From Cognatishimia sp. (lineage in GTDB: Bacteria > Pseudomonadota > Alphaproteobacteria > Rhodobacterales > Rhodobacteraceae), in assembly GCA_013215215.1 (NCBI GenBank), contig JABSOU010000029.1, positions 1 to 48,103 of the forward strand: a DNA stretch of 48,103 nucleotides, read 5' to 3'. A model generated the notes under the pieces. That model did no database searches. It saw only the letters and a program-made list of their open reading frames with translations, and had not been told where the DNA came from. The position numbers and the translations under genes were made by a program. This document shows, piece after piece, positions 25,729-34,357 of the stretch. Numbering within the stretch: position 1 is the stretch's first letter; each line of letters begins with the position of its first letter.

Positions 25729-27387
25729 ATGTTTGACGCGCTTAAATCTCTGGATTTGACAACCCTGCCTTCCGAGGTGCGGACGGCGGTTTTGGCAGCG
25801 CAGACGGACGCGGAAAGGCAGGCAAGACAGATCTCTGCCCTAGCTGAGAGCAATGCCAGCATTGCAGAACAAAATGCGGCCCTGGTGGAAAGCAACGCGA
25901 CCTTCGCCACGCAGAATGCTGAGCTTGAGGCTGTGAACGCGCGGCTGGAGCATATGGTCAAAGAACTCAATCATCTGTTCTATGGGCCAAAGTCGGAACG
26001 GTTCACCGAAGATGAGCGTCAACTGGCGTTTGAGGATCTTGAGGTGGCCACAGCTGAGGCGCAGGCCCAGTCCGATACGATAGAATTGACAACGCCACGC
26101 AAGAAGCGCCGCCCGCCACAGCGCAACCTCGGCAATCTGCCAGATCACCTTGAGCGGATTGAACAGGTGATCGAGCCTGACAGTATTGTCTGCCCCTGTG
26201 GCTGCGGGGAGATGGTGAAGATCGGCGAGGACCGCAGCGAGCGCCTTGATATCGTGCCAGCCCAGTTCCGTGTGATTGTGACAGTGCGGCCAAAGTATGC
26301 ATGCCCGAACAAGGACGGGGGCGTGACACAAGCCCCGTCTCCTGACTATCTGATTGAAGGCGGTCTGCCCACAGAGGCGTTTGTGGCTTACGTTGGGGTC
26401 TGCAAATACGCCGATCACAACCCGCTTTATCGGCAGTCCCAGATCTACGCCCGCTCTGGCCTCCATCTGGACCGCGCCACATTGGCCAGCTGGATGGGCA
26501 AGATGTCCTTCCACCTCGCCCCTGTGGTGGATCACATGTTCAAGGACCTGAAGAAGTCAGACAAGCTCTTTGCTGATGAGACCCGCTGCCCTGTGCTGGA
26601 CCCCGGACGGGGCAGAACAAAGACCAGCTATCTCTGGGCCATCGCCCGTGATGACCGCCCGTTTGGCGGGACAGCACCACCTGGTGTCGTCTTCTGCTAT
26701 GCCGACGGGCGTGGCGGCAAACATGCGACTGACTTTCTGACGGGCTTCAGCGGCACGCTGCAAGTGGACGGCTATGCAGGCTATAATGCCCTGGCCAAAC
26801 CAGATCGTAAGGGCGGGCCTGTCAAACTGGCCTATTGCTGGGCACATGCGCGGCGCAAGCTCAAAGAAGTCCATGACCGCGATGGCTCGCCCATTGCCGC
26901 TGAGGGGCTCAAGAGGATCAAAGCCTTCTACAAGGTTGAGGCGGAGATCAGGGGCCAGTCACCTGAGACCCGTCGCGCGGTGCGACAGGAAAAAACCGCG
27001 CCGCTGATGGCTGACTTTGAAGACTGGCTCAGAACCGTCCGTGCGCGGATCTCCAGAAAGTCCCGGCTGGGCGAGAAGCTCAGCTACATCGCCAAGCACA
27101 TGGAGGGGCTAAAGCTCTTCCTTGACGATGGCGCCATCGAGATGGACAGCAACACAGTCGAGCGGACGATCCGCCCGATTGCTCTGAACAGAAAAAATGC
27201 GCTCTTCGCGGGCCATGATGAAGGCGGCAGGACATGGGGACGCATCGCCTCACTGATCGAGACATGCAAGCTCAACGGCGTCGAGCCATACGCCTACCTC
27301 AAGGCAACTCTCGAAGCCATTGCGCAAGGCCATCCAGCATCCCGCATCGAAGAACTCATGCCATGGAACTTTGACAAAAAAGGCTGA
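25729..27387 (+). CDS. tnpC: IS66 transposase TnpC
   Basis: The 552-residue transposase. ATG at 25729 is preferred over a TTG two codons earlier. An N-terminal coiled coil (about 25-85, repeated 'AEQNAALVESNATFATQNAEL') is followed by a zinc-finger-like domain ('CPCGCGEM', 'KYACPNKD'). The DDE domain follows, with 'LFADETRCPVLDPGRGRTKTSYLWA', 'QVDGYAGYNAL' and 'DSNTVERTIRPIALNRKNALFAG'. The C-terminal segment 'CKLNGVEPYAYLKATLEAI' is complete. The stop is 10 bases from the inverted end. It appears intact and may be active. Confidence 0.92.
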   Translation: MFDALKSLDLTTLPSEVRTAVLAAQTDAERQARQISALAESNASIAEQNAALVESNATFATQNAELEAVNARLEHMVKELNHLFYGPKSERFTEDERQLAFEDLEVATAEAQAQSDTIELTTPRKKRRPPQRNLGNLPDHLERIEQVIEPDSIVCPCGCGEMVKIGEDRSERLDIVPAQFRVIVTVRPKYACPNKDGGVTQAPSPDYLIEGGLPTEAFVAYVGVCKYADHNPLYRQSQIYARSGLHLDRATLASWMGKMSFHLAPVVDHMFKDLKKSDKLFADETRCPVLDPGRGRTKTSYLWAIARDDRPFGGTAPPGVVFCYADGRGGKHATDFLTGFSGTLQVDGYAGYNALAKPDRKGGPVKLAYCWAHARRKLKEVHDRDGSPIAAEGLKRIKAFYKVEAEIRGQSPETRRAVRQEKTAPLMADFEDWLRTVRARISRKSRLGEKLSYIAKHMEGLKLFLDDGAIEMDSNTVERTIRPIALNRKNALFAGHDEGGRTWGRIASLIETCKLNGVEPYAYLKATLEAIAQGHPASRIEELMPWNFDKKG

Positions 27388-27397
27388 CACCGCTTAC

Positions 27398-28606
27398 AAT
27401 TCACGTCAGTTCCTTGAGCAAGCAGTGGCATTGGCTGAAACCCGTACCTACTCCTATGATGCGATTGGAAACCGGACCGCGCTGACCATCGCAGATAGCG
27501 GCGGAACACTGACGGACACGTACAGTTACCCGGCAACCGACAACCGATTGTCCACCATAGCATTCGGTAATGGAAGCACGCGTACTTTTGCTTATGATGC
27601 AAATGGTAACGTGACCTATGACGCGCGTTCGGGCGTTGGTTATGGCTACACCTACGACGATGCGAACCGTATGGCGAGTTTCTCGATCGATGGTGTTGTT
27701 CAGGCTGAATACAAGTACAATCACTTGGGCCAACAGACCGTTCGAACACTTACGCAAACTGGGCAGACGATCCACTCGGTCTATGGCCCGGACGGTAACC
27801 GGATTGCGGAGTTCGATGGCGCGTCCAAGACGATTATCCGCGAGTATGTTTGGCTCGAAGGTGAACCAATCGCGGTTATCGAGGCAGGCCAAGTTTACTA
27901 CGTCCGTGCAGATCACATCGCGAGGCCAGTATTTGCTACTGATGCATCGGGATCTGTCGTTTGACAGGCGTCTTACCTACCGTTTGGCGGCGTGAAAACG
28001 ACTACCGGTTCACCTATCAACGCGCGTTTTCCAGGGCAGTGGTATCAAAGTGAATCTGCCCTGCACCAGAATTGGATGCGGGACTATGATCCAACGACCG
28101 GGCGCTATATTCAGGCTGATCCGCTGGGTTTGATTGATGGTGCGAGTGTTTATGGGTATGTTATGCAAAGCCCATTAAGACAAACGGATCCGACTGGATT
28201 GTGTCCAATTTGTGTACTTGTTCCGGTCTTTGGGGGTGGCAGCGCGACTAGTGGTACAGTAATTGGCGGGGGATCTGTAATCGGAGCGATTATCGGAGGC
28301 GTGGTCTTCGGAACTGCGCCAACCGAAATGGGTGATGGAACATCAACTGGTGCTACCCACGTTCCCTGGCCTCAGCAAGAAAATAAGCGGCAATGGACTT
28401 GTACTTGCAGAGCAAATAAAGATGGCCGAAGCACAAAGAACTGTCCAGATGGGCCTAAATTCGCTTTGGGCACCGCGACACACAAACTGCGTGATGTAGC
28501 GAGGCGGCAAGCAAGTAGAATTGCTTTATCTAAGCTTGGAGCAGTTTCGAGCCACCACACACAGTGTCGCTGTGTTGGTCCCAAGGGTCAAAGGTGGGCA
28601 CCATGA
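27398..28606 (+). pseudogene. RHS-repeat protein, 3' fragment with toxin-like tip
   Basis: The frame begins directly at the IS66 end, so the start and most of the RHS shell are missing. Remaining YD repeats ('RTYSYDAIGNRTAL', 'RTFAYDANGNVTYDARSG', 'YTYDDANRMASFSI') lead into the core end 'MRDYDPTTGRYIQADPLGLIDGASVYGYV' and 'QTDPTGL', after which the variable tip begins (about 28200). An in-frame TGA at 27962-27964 replaces the Trp codon normally found before 'QASYLPFGG'. The tip has a glycine-rich hydrophobic stretch, then about 75 residues with 'WTCTCRANKDG', 'NCPDG', 'HKLRDVARRQA' and 'HHTQCRC'. I do not recognise this tip family. Confidence 0.85.
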
Positions 28607-28623
28607 TGACATTGGAAGCATAA

Positions 28624-29007
28624 ATGGAAAAGAAGAAACTTAATCAGTGCCTTTTGGAGTTGGCGCATGGCGACCTAGAAAAGCTAGCCTTGACCCTTTC
28701 CGATGAAGACCCCGAGGACTTTGATGTAATGTATTTGAAGTCGAAGTTCTCGATTGATGCAAGTGAGACTGGTGCAGCATTCGACAAACGTGCTTTGAAG
28801 AGCTTGTTCTTTTTGGCCAAAAAAGGCTATGCGCCTGCATTGTATGATGTTGGACTGAAGTATTACTGTGGAGATGGCGTGGAAGAAAGCTTGGAAAAAT
28901 ACATTCTGTGCCTGATTGCTGCGTCCGATGGTGGACACAAATTAGCAGCTACGACTCTACAGAGAGAGATCGAGTCAAGACTAACATTTGGTGAAGAAGT
29001 CGATTAG
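28624..29007 (+). CDS. Candidate immunity protein for the RHS tip
   Basis: A 127-residue acidic soluble protein that starts 17 bases after the RHS stop, with a GGAAG ribosome site. The second half looks like Sel1/TPR-type helical repeats: 'LFFLAKKGYAPALYDVGLKYYCGDGVEESLEKYILCLIAASDGGHKLAATTL' in part. Small acidic proteins directly behind an RHS tip are generally its immunity factor, and Sel1-like repeats are known in such proteins. Assignment rests on position and character, not on recognised homology. It is AT-rich like the tip. Confidence 0.65.
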   Translation: MEKKKLNQCLLELAHGDLEKLALTLSDEDPEDFDVMYLKSKFSIDASETGAAFDKRALKSLFFLAKKGYAPALYDVGLKYYCGDGVEESLEKYILCLIAASDGGHKLAATTLQREIESRLTFGEEVD

Positions 29008-29168
29008 CAGGTTTTGGAGTGAACTGATCCTACACACGAGTTAGGACTAATCGTACCGCGAGTTTGCATGTAATTTTTCTCCGAATTTCCTACGATCGGT
29101 GGAGGCAAGTCTGGACGTCGCTGCAAACTTGGATCCCATTTCAATAATTGTATTGAGTATCCCGCTTA

Positions 29169-29432
29169 CGGCAAATTCGTTACTCAGATGAGTTCAAGAT
29201 CGACGCGGTGGCGCAGGTCACGGAGCGGGGTTATTCGGTCAAGGAGGTGGCTGAACGTCTCGGGGTCAGCACCAAATCGCTCTACACCTGAATGGCGCAA
29301 TTTTCGAAGCCGCAGAGGCAGACGGATCAGGAGGCCGAAGTTCGCCGGCTCAAGAAAGAACTGGCGCGTGTCACCGAGGAGCGCGACATCCTAAAAAAGG
29401 CCACCGCGTACTTCGCCAGGGATGCAAAGTGA
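29169..29432 (+). pseudogene. IS3-family orfA remnant with internal stop
   Basis: Translates as 'RYSDEFKIDAVAQVTERG', 'EVAERLGVSTKSLYT', stop, 'MAQFSKPQRQTDQEAEVRRLKKELARVTEERDILKKA' in part: the helix-turn-helix and leucine zipper of an IS3-type OrfA. TGA at 29289-29291 stands where the family has Trp (TGG). No proper start is left. An A6G slip site (29393-29399) used for programmed frameshifting into orfB is kept. Confidence 0.8.
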
Positions 29433-29842
29433 GGTACGCGTTCATCGACGCGCATCGCCAGCAGCATCCTGTCCGCGTTCTGTGCAAGATGCTGAGCGTC
29501 CACCCGAGCGGTTTCTATGCATGGGTTAAGGAACCGTTAAGCCAGCGCGCGCAGGAAGATCGGCGTCAGACCAAGCTGGTGAAGAAGGCGTGGAAAGACA
29601 GCGGCAAGGTCTATGGATACCGCAAGATCTATGATGACCTGATCGATATGGGTGAGGTTGTATCCGAGAACCGCGTTGCCCGTCTGGCTCGGATTGCGGG
29701 CGTTCAGGCACAGATCGGCTACAAGAAGAAGCCCGGCGTTTATGGTGGAAAGCCCTCTGTCGTCGTCGACAACACGCTGGATCGGCAGTTCGCCGTCGAC
29801 GCGGCGGATCGGGCCTGGGTGACGGATATTACCTATTTGTGA
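29429..29842 (+). pseudogene. IS3-family orfB, N-terminal part
   Basis: A 137-residue start of an IS3 OrfB transposase: 'MRYAFIDAHRQQHPVRVLCKMLSVHPSGFYAW', 'YGYRKIYDDLIDMGEVVSENRVARL', ending in 'DRAWVTDITYL' where the first catalytic Asp lies. The frame stops right after, where a piece that looks like IS21 begins, so the rest of the DDE domain is lost. Confidence 0.85.
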
Positions 29843-29845
29843 GTG

Positions 29846-30056
29846 CCGAATGAATATTCCCCAAAACGGCCGAAGTAAAAATCCCCAGTTTGCGTGGTGA
29901 GGTGTTTTGTTTGGGGGGCATGCCCCCCAAACAAAACGTCGGCCAAATTACCACCTGAAGAGAAGCCGTAGGAGGCCGATATCGGGTGGTTGAACTGAGG
30001 AGGATCGTTTTGATCCATGATTTGAAAAGACAGGGTTTGTCGGTGAGCGCAATCTG
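29846..30056 (+). mobile_element. Probable IS21-family left end with start of istA
   Basis: Begins near TGAATATTCCCC with further AT- and CCCC-containing short repeats (AAAAATCCCC), contains a 34-bp perfect palindrome, and then a frame reading 'VLIHDLKRQGLSVSAICQ', which resembles the N-terminal helix-turn-helix of IS21 IstA proteins. It is cut after that segment. Family assignment is by resemblance only. Confidence 0.45.
29904..29937. repeat. 34-bp perfect palindrome
   Basis: GTTTTGTTTGGGGGGCA followed directly by its reverse complement, with no spacer, centred between 29920 and 29921. It lies inside the candidate IS21 piece, upstream of the istA-like frame. It could be a transcription block protecting the element, or a binding site. 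Confidence 0.8.
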
Positions 30057-30057
30057 T

Positions 30058-30306
30058 CAACCTTATGTAAACCTCTTCCCTCAGACCCAGGCAACGAATG
30101 CGTAAACTGGCCCTGTGGCGATACGACTACAACAACGTCAGGCCGCACTCATCACTCGGGAACCAGACACCCGCAGAAGCGCGCCGGACGCTTGAGAAAT
30201 TTGAGGGCTCCGCGCCCGACGCGCTTGCCCAAACCGAAACCGAGAAATATGAAAACCAGACCCGCAGACTCTCGATATGAATGAGGGACCATCGGGCGGC
30301 AGGTCA
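30058..30306 (+). pseudogene. IS3-family (second subgroup) orfB C-terminal remnant and right end
   Basis: The last 60 residues of a different IS3 OrfB: 'RKLALWRYDYNNVRPHSSLGNQTPAEARRTLEKFEG' in part, stop at 30280. This ending belongs to another subgroup than the N-terminal piece at 29429. The right terminus seems to be at 30306, reading TGACCTGCCGCCCGATGG inward on the minus strand. The left cut is around 30060-30095. Confidence 0.75.
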
Positions 30307-30434
30307 CTTCCTGACGCGATCCGCTTCTGGTTCAGTTATTTCTTCTTCCGTACTTTCAGTTGGCTCAGATTGGCAGAATTTCTCGAGAATGCATCCGTGG
30401 TGCAAATTCGGAGAATGCAGTGAGCTGTTGTTTG

Positions 30435-31778
30435 TCAACGGCTTTCGATTAGTTCTTGGGAAAACTCACCAATATTCGACGCATCAAATTGGGTTAAAGT
30501 GTTGATAACTCCGTGACTCTTCAGAAATGCTGAACGACTTTCGACCATACCTAAAAAATCATCCTGCGCTGCCAAAGGATGCTTCAGCAGCTTTAATCTT
30601 TCTCGGTCCGATTTGCAGGCTTTGATCTTTTCGGCATTCACGTCGTTAAACTCTGGAGTCTCTTGGACATACTTCAACCAAAGCGCGACAGTTGTCGCTG
30701 CCACGTTCCAATAACGTCTTGGCAAGTCCGACGCCGCAGACAGAATCCTTTGGCTAAGTTTCACTGAACTGTCGGTAGATATCTGCAGTGCATTATGATG
30801 GACATGAGGATTCTCAAATCGCTCTATCAGAGCTAACTTGTACTCTGAAACGGTACGCTCTCCTGTCGCGCTAAGCGACCTCGCGGCGGTGTCCATAACA
30901 ACGGAGGCAAAGTTCTTTAGGACTGGATCTTTCATTCCTTCGCCAATAGTTTTTTTTCCAAGCAGAACACAACTAAGCGCTAAGGCGGTATGTGCGCCAT
31001 TTAACATCCGAAGTTTCATGTCCTCAAATTTGGAAACATCTGGAACAAACTGCACACCACATTTATTCAAATTTGGCAGGAAGGGCTGTGCTTTTTCATC
31101 GATCACCCATTGAGAAAACGGCTCCGCCAAAACACAGGCCTTGTCGCGCAGACCAAGAATTTGGCAAACACGGCTCTTCTCGCTTTCGCTTACGGCGGGT
31201 GTAATCCGGTCTACCATCGAACAAGCGAATAGATGTTCATCTAAAATAAAACGATTTTCACTAGACAACGCGTTTTCCACAAGAGTGCGCAAAACTAAAC
31301 CATTACCCACAAGATTGTCGCAGCTCACAAAAACGATAGATCCTAGATTTTTCTCGTGTCGTGCGACAAGCGCTTCCGCGATTAAGTTTCCAAGGTCTGC
31401 AGAATAACCTTTCTCGGTGACGGTTAGCGAAACGACTTTAATCTGCGGAGACGTTAGCCACTTATAGGCAGCAGCAGGGCCGGTTTGAGCCGTAGCAATA
31501 GAACCTACGACATGAGTGATTGGTTTGTCCTCAAGACTTGTGACAGAGTACAAACAGTTTTGCGCAGAAAGGGCGTCTTCTGACGCTTTTGATCGCAGGC
31601 CAACGCATGCAATTCGCCAATCTCCTCCAAACTCCAAAGCGCGGTCCAGATAGACCGCCTGATGGGCGCGGAAAAATGCGCCGGGACCTATGTGAAGCCA
31701 ACCAATGCCTCTCGCAGTTGGATCATAATCAGGCAAGCGAACCGAACTTGGAACGGCATCTAAATTTGAAAGCCTCAT
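30435..31778 (-). CDS. uxuB: Fructuronate reductase (mannonate oxidoreductase)
   Basis: A 447-residue long-chain mannitol dehydrogenase family enzyme that interconverts D-fructuronate and D-mannonate with NAD(H). Signs are 'GIGWLHIGPGAFFRAHQAVYLDRAL' (dinucleotide site, about 24-48), 'LTVTEKGYSADLG', 'VSCDNLVGNGLVLRTLVEN', 'MVDRITPAV', 'AEPFSQWVIDE' and 'FEDMKLRMLNGAHTALA', the last holding the family's catalytic Lys and neighbouring Asn/His. It is the last gene of an eight-gene operon and overlaps uxaC by 4 bp. It is richer in A+T than the chromosomal-type genes to the left of the mobile region. Confidence 0.9.
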   Translation of the reverse strand: MRLSNLDAVPSSVRLPDYDPTARGIGWLHIGPGAFFRAHQAVYLDRALEFGGDWRIACVGLRSKASEDALSAQNCLYSVTSLEDKPITHVVGSIATAQTGPAAAYKWLTSPQIKVVSLTVTEKGYSADLGNLIAEALVARHEKNLGSIVFVSCDNLVGNGLVLRTLVENALSSENRFILDEHLFACSMVDRITPAVSESEKSRVCQILGLRDKACVLAEPFSQWVIDEKAQPFLPNLNKCGVQFVPDVSKFEDMKLRMLNGAHTALALSCVLLGKKTIGEGMKDPVLKNFASVVMDTAARSLSATGERTVSEYKLALIERFENPHVHHNALQISTDSSVKLSQRILSAASDLPRRYWNVAATTVALWLKYVQETPEFNDVNAEKIKACKSDRERLKLLKHPLAAQDDFLGMVESRSAFLKSHGVINTLTQFDASNIGEFSQELIESR

Positions 31779-33172
31779 AACTTGTAGGCCTCTTTCGCGG
31801 AATCATAACAAAGCCACGTTGCAATGTCGTGCGCTTGGCCTATGGACAGGCGGTAGTCCGAGACCAATCGAGATAAGAAACCTGCGACCTCTCTTCTCCA
31901 TGTGTCATGCCGTCCTGGAATCGAGAAAATTGCTCGAGTGTCATCGTTGAAACCCGCTAAATTCCTGTGACCTGCGGTTTCAAAAACTTGATGAAGGTAT
32001 CTGCGAATACCTTCGGGGCTATCATGAAACCACCAAGGTGGCCCTAATTTCAAACTTGGCCAATACCCAGCCATAGGCGCAAGCTCTCTCGCATACGTGC
32101 TCTCGTCCAGAGTGAAGACAAGAAGAGAAAGAGAGCTTGAACCATACTTTTCAAGCAAAGGCGACAAACCTTGGGCCCAGTTCACACTACATGGAATATC
32201 AGAACCATGATCGGCTCCATAAAGCTGAAAAAAATTCCTGTCTGTGTTTCGTAGCACCCCGGCGTGAATCTGCGTCACCATGCCATCTTCTACAGCCAGT
32301 CCAGCCATCTCAGTCATGGCCATTCCCTGAAAAACTGTGGTTTCTTCGTCGGTTAGCGCGCTTGCAAGGGCTTTCGTCAGAAGTTTCTGGGCCGTGGCCT
32401 CCGGCAAATCATAAGTTTTTGGAATGGCCAAACCGTGATCAGAAGCCGTCGCTCCAAGGCTGCGAAAATAAGCGCGTCTTTTGCGATGTGCTTCGATAAA
32501 CCCGGACCACAGCGAGCAATCCTCTCCGGTGAGATCACCAAGTTTTTGGACTTGCGACTTGAAATCTTGCCGAAGTGGGTTTGAAACTGCGTCAGGTCGA
32601 TACGTGGGAATTACGCGATTCTCGCCAGTTTCTCGCGCTTTTCTATGGTGTCTTAGGTCCGATGTCGCGTCATCCGTCGTCGCGATGATTTCGACACCAA
32701 ATTTATCCAATAGGGCGCGAGGCCTAAACTCGTCATCAGCGAGGCGTTCCGAAATTTGATCATAAATTGTTTCGGCTGTAGTTTCATTGAGTTCAGCCTT
32801 GACGCCAAAAATCTCTCCCAACGCGTGATCCATCCATCCAGCAGAGGGCGTTCCAGCAAAAGTTGAATAGCGAGACGCAAAGACTTTCCAGACGGATCGG
32901 CCTGACGCAGTTTGACCTCCGTCCGACCTCGAAACCCCGAGACTGTCAAAATTTTCACCCACCGAGCGCAACATGCGCAATATGTAGTGATCTGGTGTGA
33001 CAAAGGTACTTGCGGGGTCGGGAAATAGAGTATTCTCAGCAAACCAAGCTGGGTCCGTATGCCCATGTGGTGACACAACTGGAAGCTCTGCGACGCGATC
33101 ATATATTGCACGCGCGACGCGTAGCAAACCGCCTTCTTGCGGCAGAAGTCTATCGGGATGAAGTACCGGCAT
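31775..33172 (-). CDS. uxaC: Glucuronate isomerase
   Basis: A 465-residue enzyme converting D-glucuronate to D-fructuronate, normal length for UxaC. The amidohydrolase-like barrel shows 'LPVVSPHGHTDPAWFAENTLFPDPASTFVTPDHYILRMLRSVG' in part (metal-binding His-x-His), 'TTDDATSDLRHH', 'MTQIHAGVLRNTDRNFF' and 'FNDDTRAIFSIPGRHDTWRREVAGFLSRLV'. The ATG directly follows the uxuA stop (TAAATG), and its own stop overlaps uxuB. With its neighbours it forms the first step of glucuronate breakdown. Confidence 0.92.
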   Translation of the reverse strand: MPVLHPDRLLPQEGGLLRVARAIYDRVAELPVVSPHGHTDPAWFAENTLFPDPASTFVTPDHYILRMLRSVGENFDSLGVSRSDGGQTASGRSVWKVFASRYSTFAGTPSAGWMDHALGEIFGVKAELNETTAETIYDQISERLADDEFRPRALLDKFGVEIIATTDDATSDLRHHRKARETGENRVIPTYRPDAVSNPLRQDFKSQVQKLGDLTGEDCSLWSGFIEAHRKRRAYFRSLGATASDHGLAIPKTYDLPEATAQKLLTKALASALTDEETTVFQGMAMTEMAGLAVEDGMVTQIHAGVLRNTDRNFFQLYGADHGSDIPCSVNWAQGLSPLLEKYGSSSLSLLVFTLDESTYARELAPMAGYWPSLKLGPPWWFHDSPEGIRRYLHQVFETAGHRNLAGFNDDTRAIFSIPGRHDTWRREVAGFLSRLVSDYRLSIGQAHDIATWLCYDSAKEAYKL

Positions 33173-34357
33173 TTACGAACTTTCTAGTGCTGCTATTGCT
33201 CCACGCAACTCCGCAAGGCCGCGCAATCTTCCGACCGCAGGATACCCTGGTTGGGATGGCATGGATAAATCCCCGAGTAAGCGCTGCCCGTGGTCCGGGC
33301 GCATTGGAATTTCAAAATCTTCGCGTCCTTGAGCTCGCCGTTCTTTCTCTTCTTGAAGCAGCAAACGAAGTACAGAGATCATGTCCGTATCCCCATCTAG
33401 GTGCGCATCTTCTATAAAGTCAGGACGAGTTTCGCTTCCGCTTCGAGAGGTATTTCGCAAGTGAACGAAGTGAATTTTCTTGGCATATCGTTTGACAAAA
33501 CTGCAAAGGTCATTCGACGCGATCACGCCCAATGACCCGCTGCAAAACGTAATGCCGTTAGCGTCAGACGGCACAGCGTCTATCAGGAATTGATAATCCT
33601 CTTCGCAAGACAGTATCCGCGGGAGCCCAAGTAACGAGAAAGGTGGGTCGTCTGGGTGCGCGCAGAGTCTCAAGCCCAACTCTTCGGCAACTGGAACAAC
33701 TGACTTTAAAAAATACGAGAGGTTTGCTCGGAGTTCGTCTCGCCCAATGTTCTCGTAAGTTTTCAAGAGGTGTAGAACGTCTTCCCTGCTATGACCGTCA
33801 TTTGCTCCGGGCAGGCCAGACACAATCGTGGACAATAGTTTTTTCGAGTCAGCTGAAGACATTCTATCAAAGCGCTTTTTAGCTTCACCCAAGATAACGT
33901 CGTCGTATTCTGCATCCGCGCCAGGTCGTTTGAGAATATGCAAATCAAGGGCCGCAAAGTCTAAAAGCGAAAAGGCCATGGTCGTACCACCATGAACCAA
34001 TTCATGATCAGTGTTAGTCCGCGTCCAATCCAGAATTGGCATGAAGTTGTAGCAAACAACTGACGGACCATTACAGCGCGCTATTGCCTTGAGACTCAGA
34101 ATGTACGCGGCAATATGAGCCTCTCGGTCTTGGCCACCCGTTTTTATTGCCTCGCTGACTGGCAAACTTTCTATGACGCTCCATTCAAGACCTTCATCTT
34201 GAATTTCAACTTTTCTTTGAGAAATAGCGTTGTCGGTCCAAACCTCACCGGGATCAAACTGATGACAAGCGCTGACAACTCCTGAAGCTCCAGCCTGCGC
34301 AATCCAACTTAAGGGCACAATGTCGGATGGACCGAACCAACGCCAAGCCTGTTTCAT
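33173..34357 (-). CDS. uxuA: Mannonate dehydratase
   Basis: A 394-residue TIM-barrel enzyme that dehydrates D-mannonate to 2-keto-3-deoxy-D-gluconate. Motifs: 'WRWFGPSDIVPLSWIAQAGASGVVSACHQFDPGEVW' in part, 'VVCYNFMPILDWTRTNTDHEL', 'LCAHPDDPPFSLLGLPRI', 'GITFCSGSLGV', 'KIHFVHLRNT' and 'MRPDHGQRLLGDL', with the metal-binding Cys and His residues in place. It overlaps the ABC ATPase gene by 4 bp. The next enzymes (KDG kinase and aldolase) are not in the window and must be encoded elsewhere. Confidence 0.93.
   Translation of the reverse strand: MKQAWRWFGPSDIVPLSWIAQAGASGVVSACHQFDPGEVWTDNAISQRKVEIQDEGLEWSVIESLPVSEAIKTGGQDREAHIAAYILSLKAIARCNGPSVVCYNFMPILDWTRTNTDHELVHGGTTMAFSLLDFAALDLHILKRPGADAEYDDVILGEAKKRFDRMSSADSKKLLSTIVSGLPGANDGHSREDVLHLLKTYENIGRDELRANLSYFLKSVVPVAEELGLRLCAHPDDPPFSLLGLPRILSCEEDYQFLIDAVPSDANGITFCSGSLGVIASNDLCSFVKRYAKKIHFVHLRNTSRSGSETRPDFIEDAHLDGDTDMISVLRLLLQEEKERRAQGREDFEIPMRPDHGQRLLGDLSMPSQPGYPAVGRLRGLAELRGAIAALESS

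Larger units (their letters stand above)
24894..27397 (+). mobile_element. IS66-family insertion sequence (copy 1)
   Basis: A three-gene IS66 element (tnpA, tnpB, tnpC). The ends are GTAAGCG at 24894 and its inverted copy CGCTTAC ending at 27397. The 8 bases outside each end differ (TGTCAACC on the left, AATTCACG on the right), so the target duplication expected of IS66 is absent. One flank must have been lost or exchanged after insertion. On the right it directly abuts an RHS reading frame. Confidence 0.85.
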
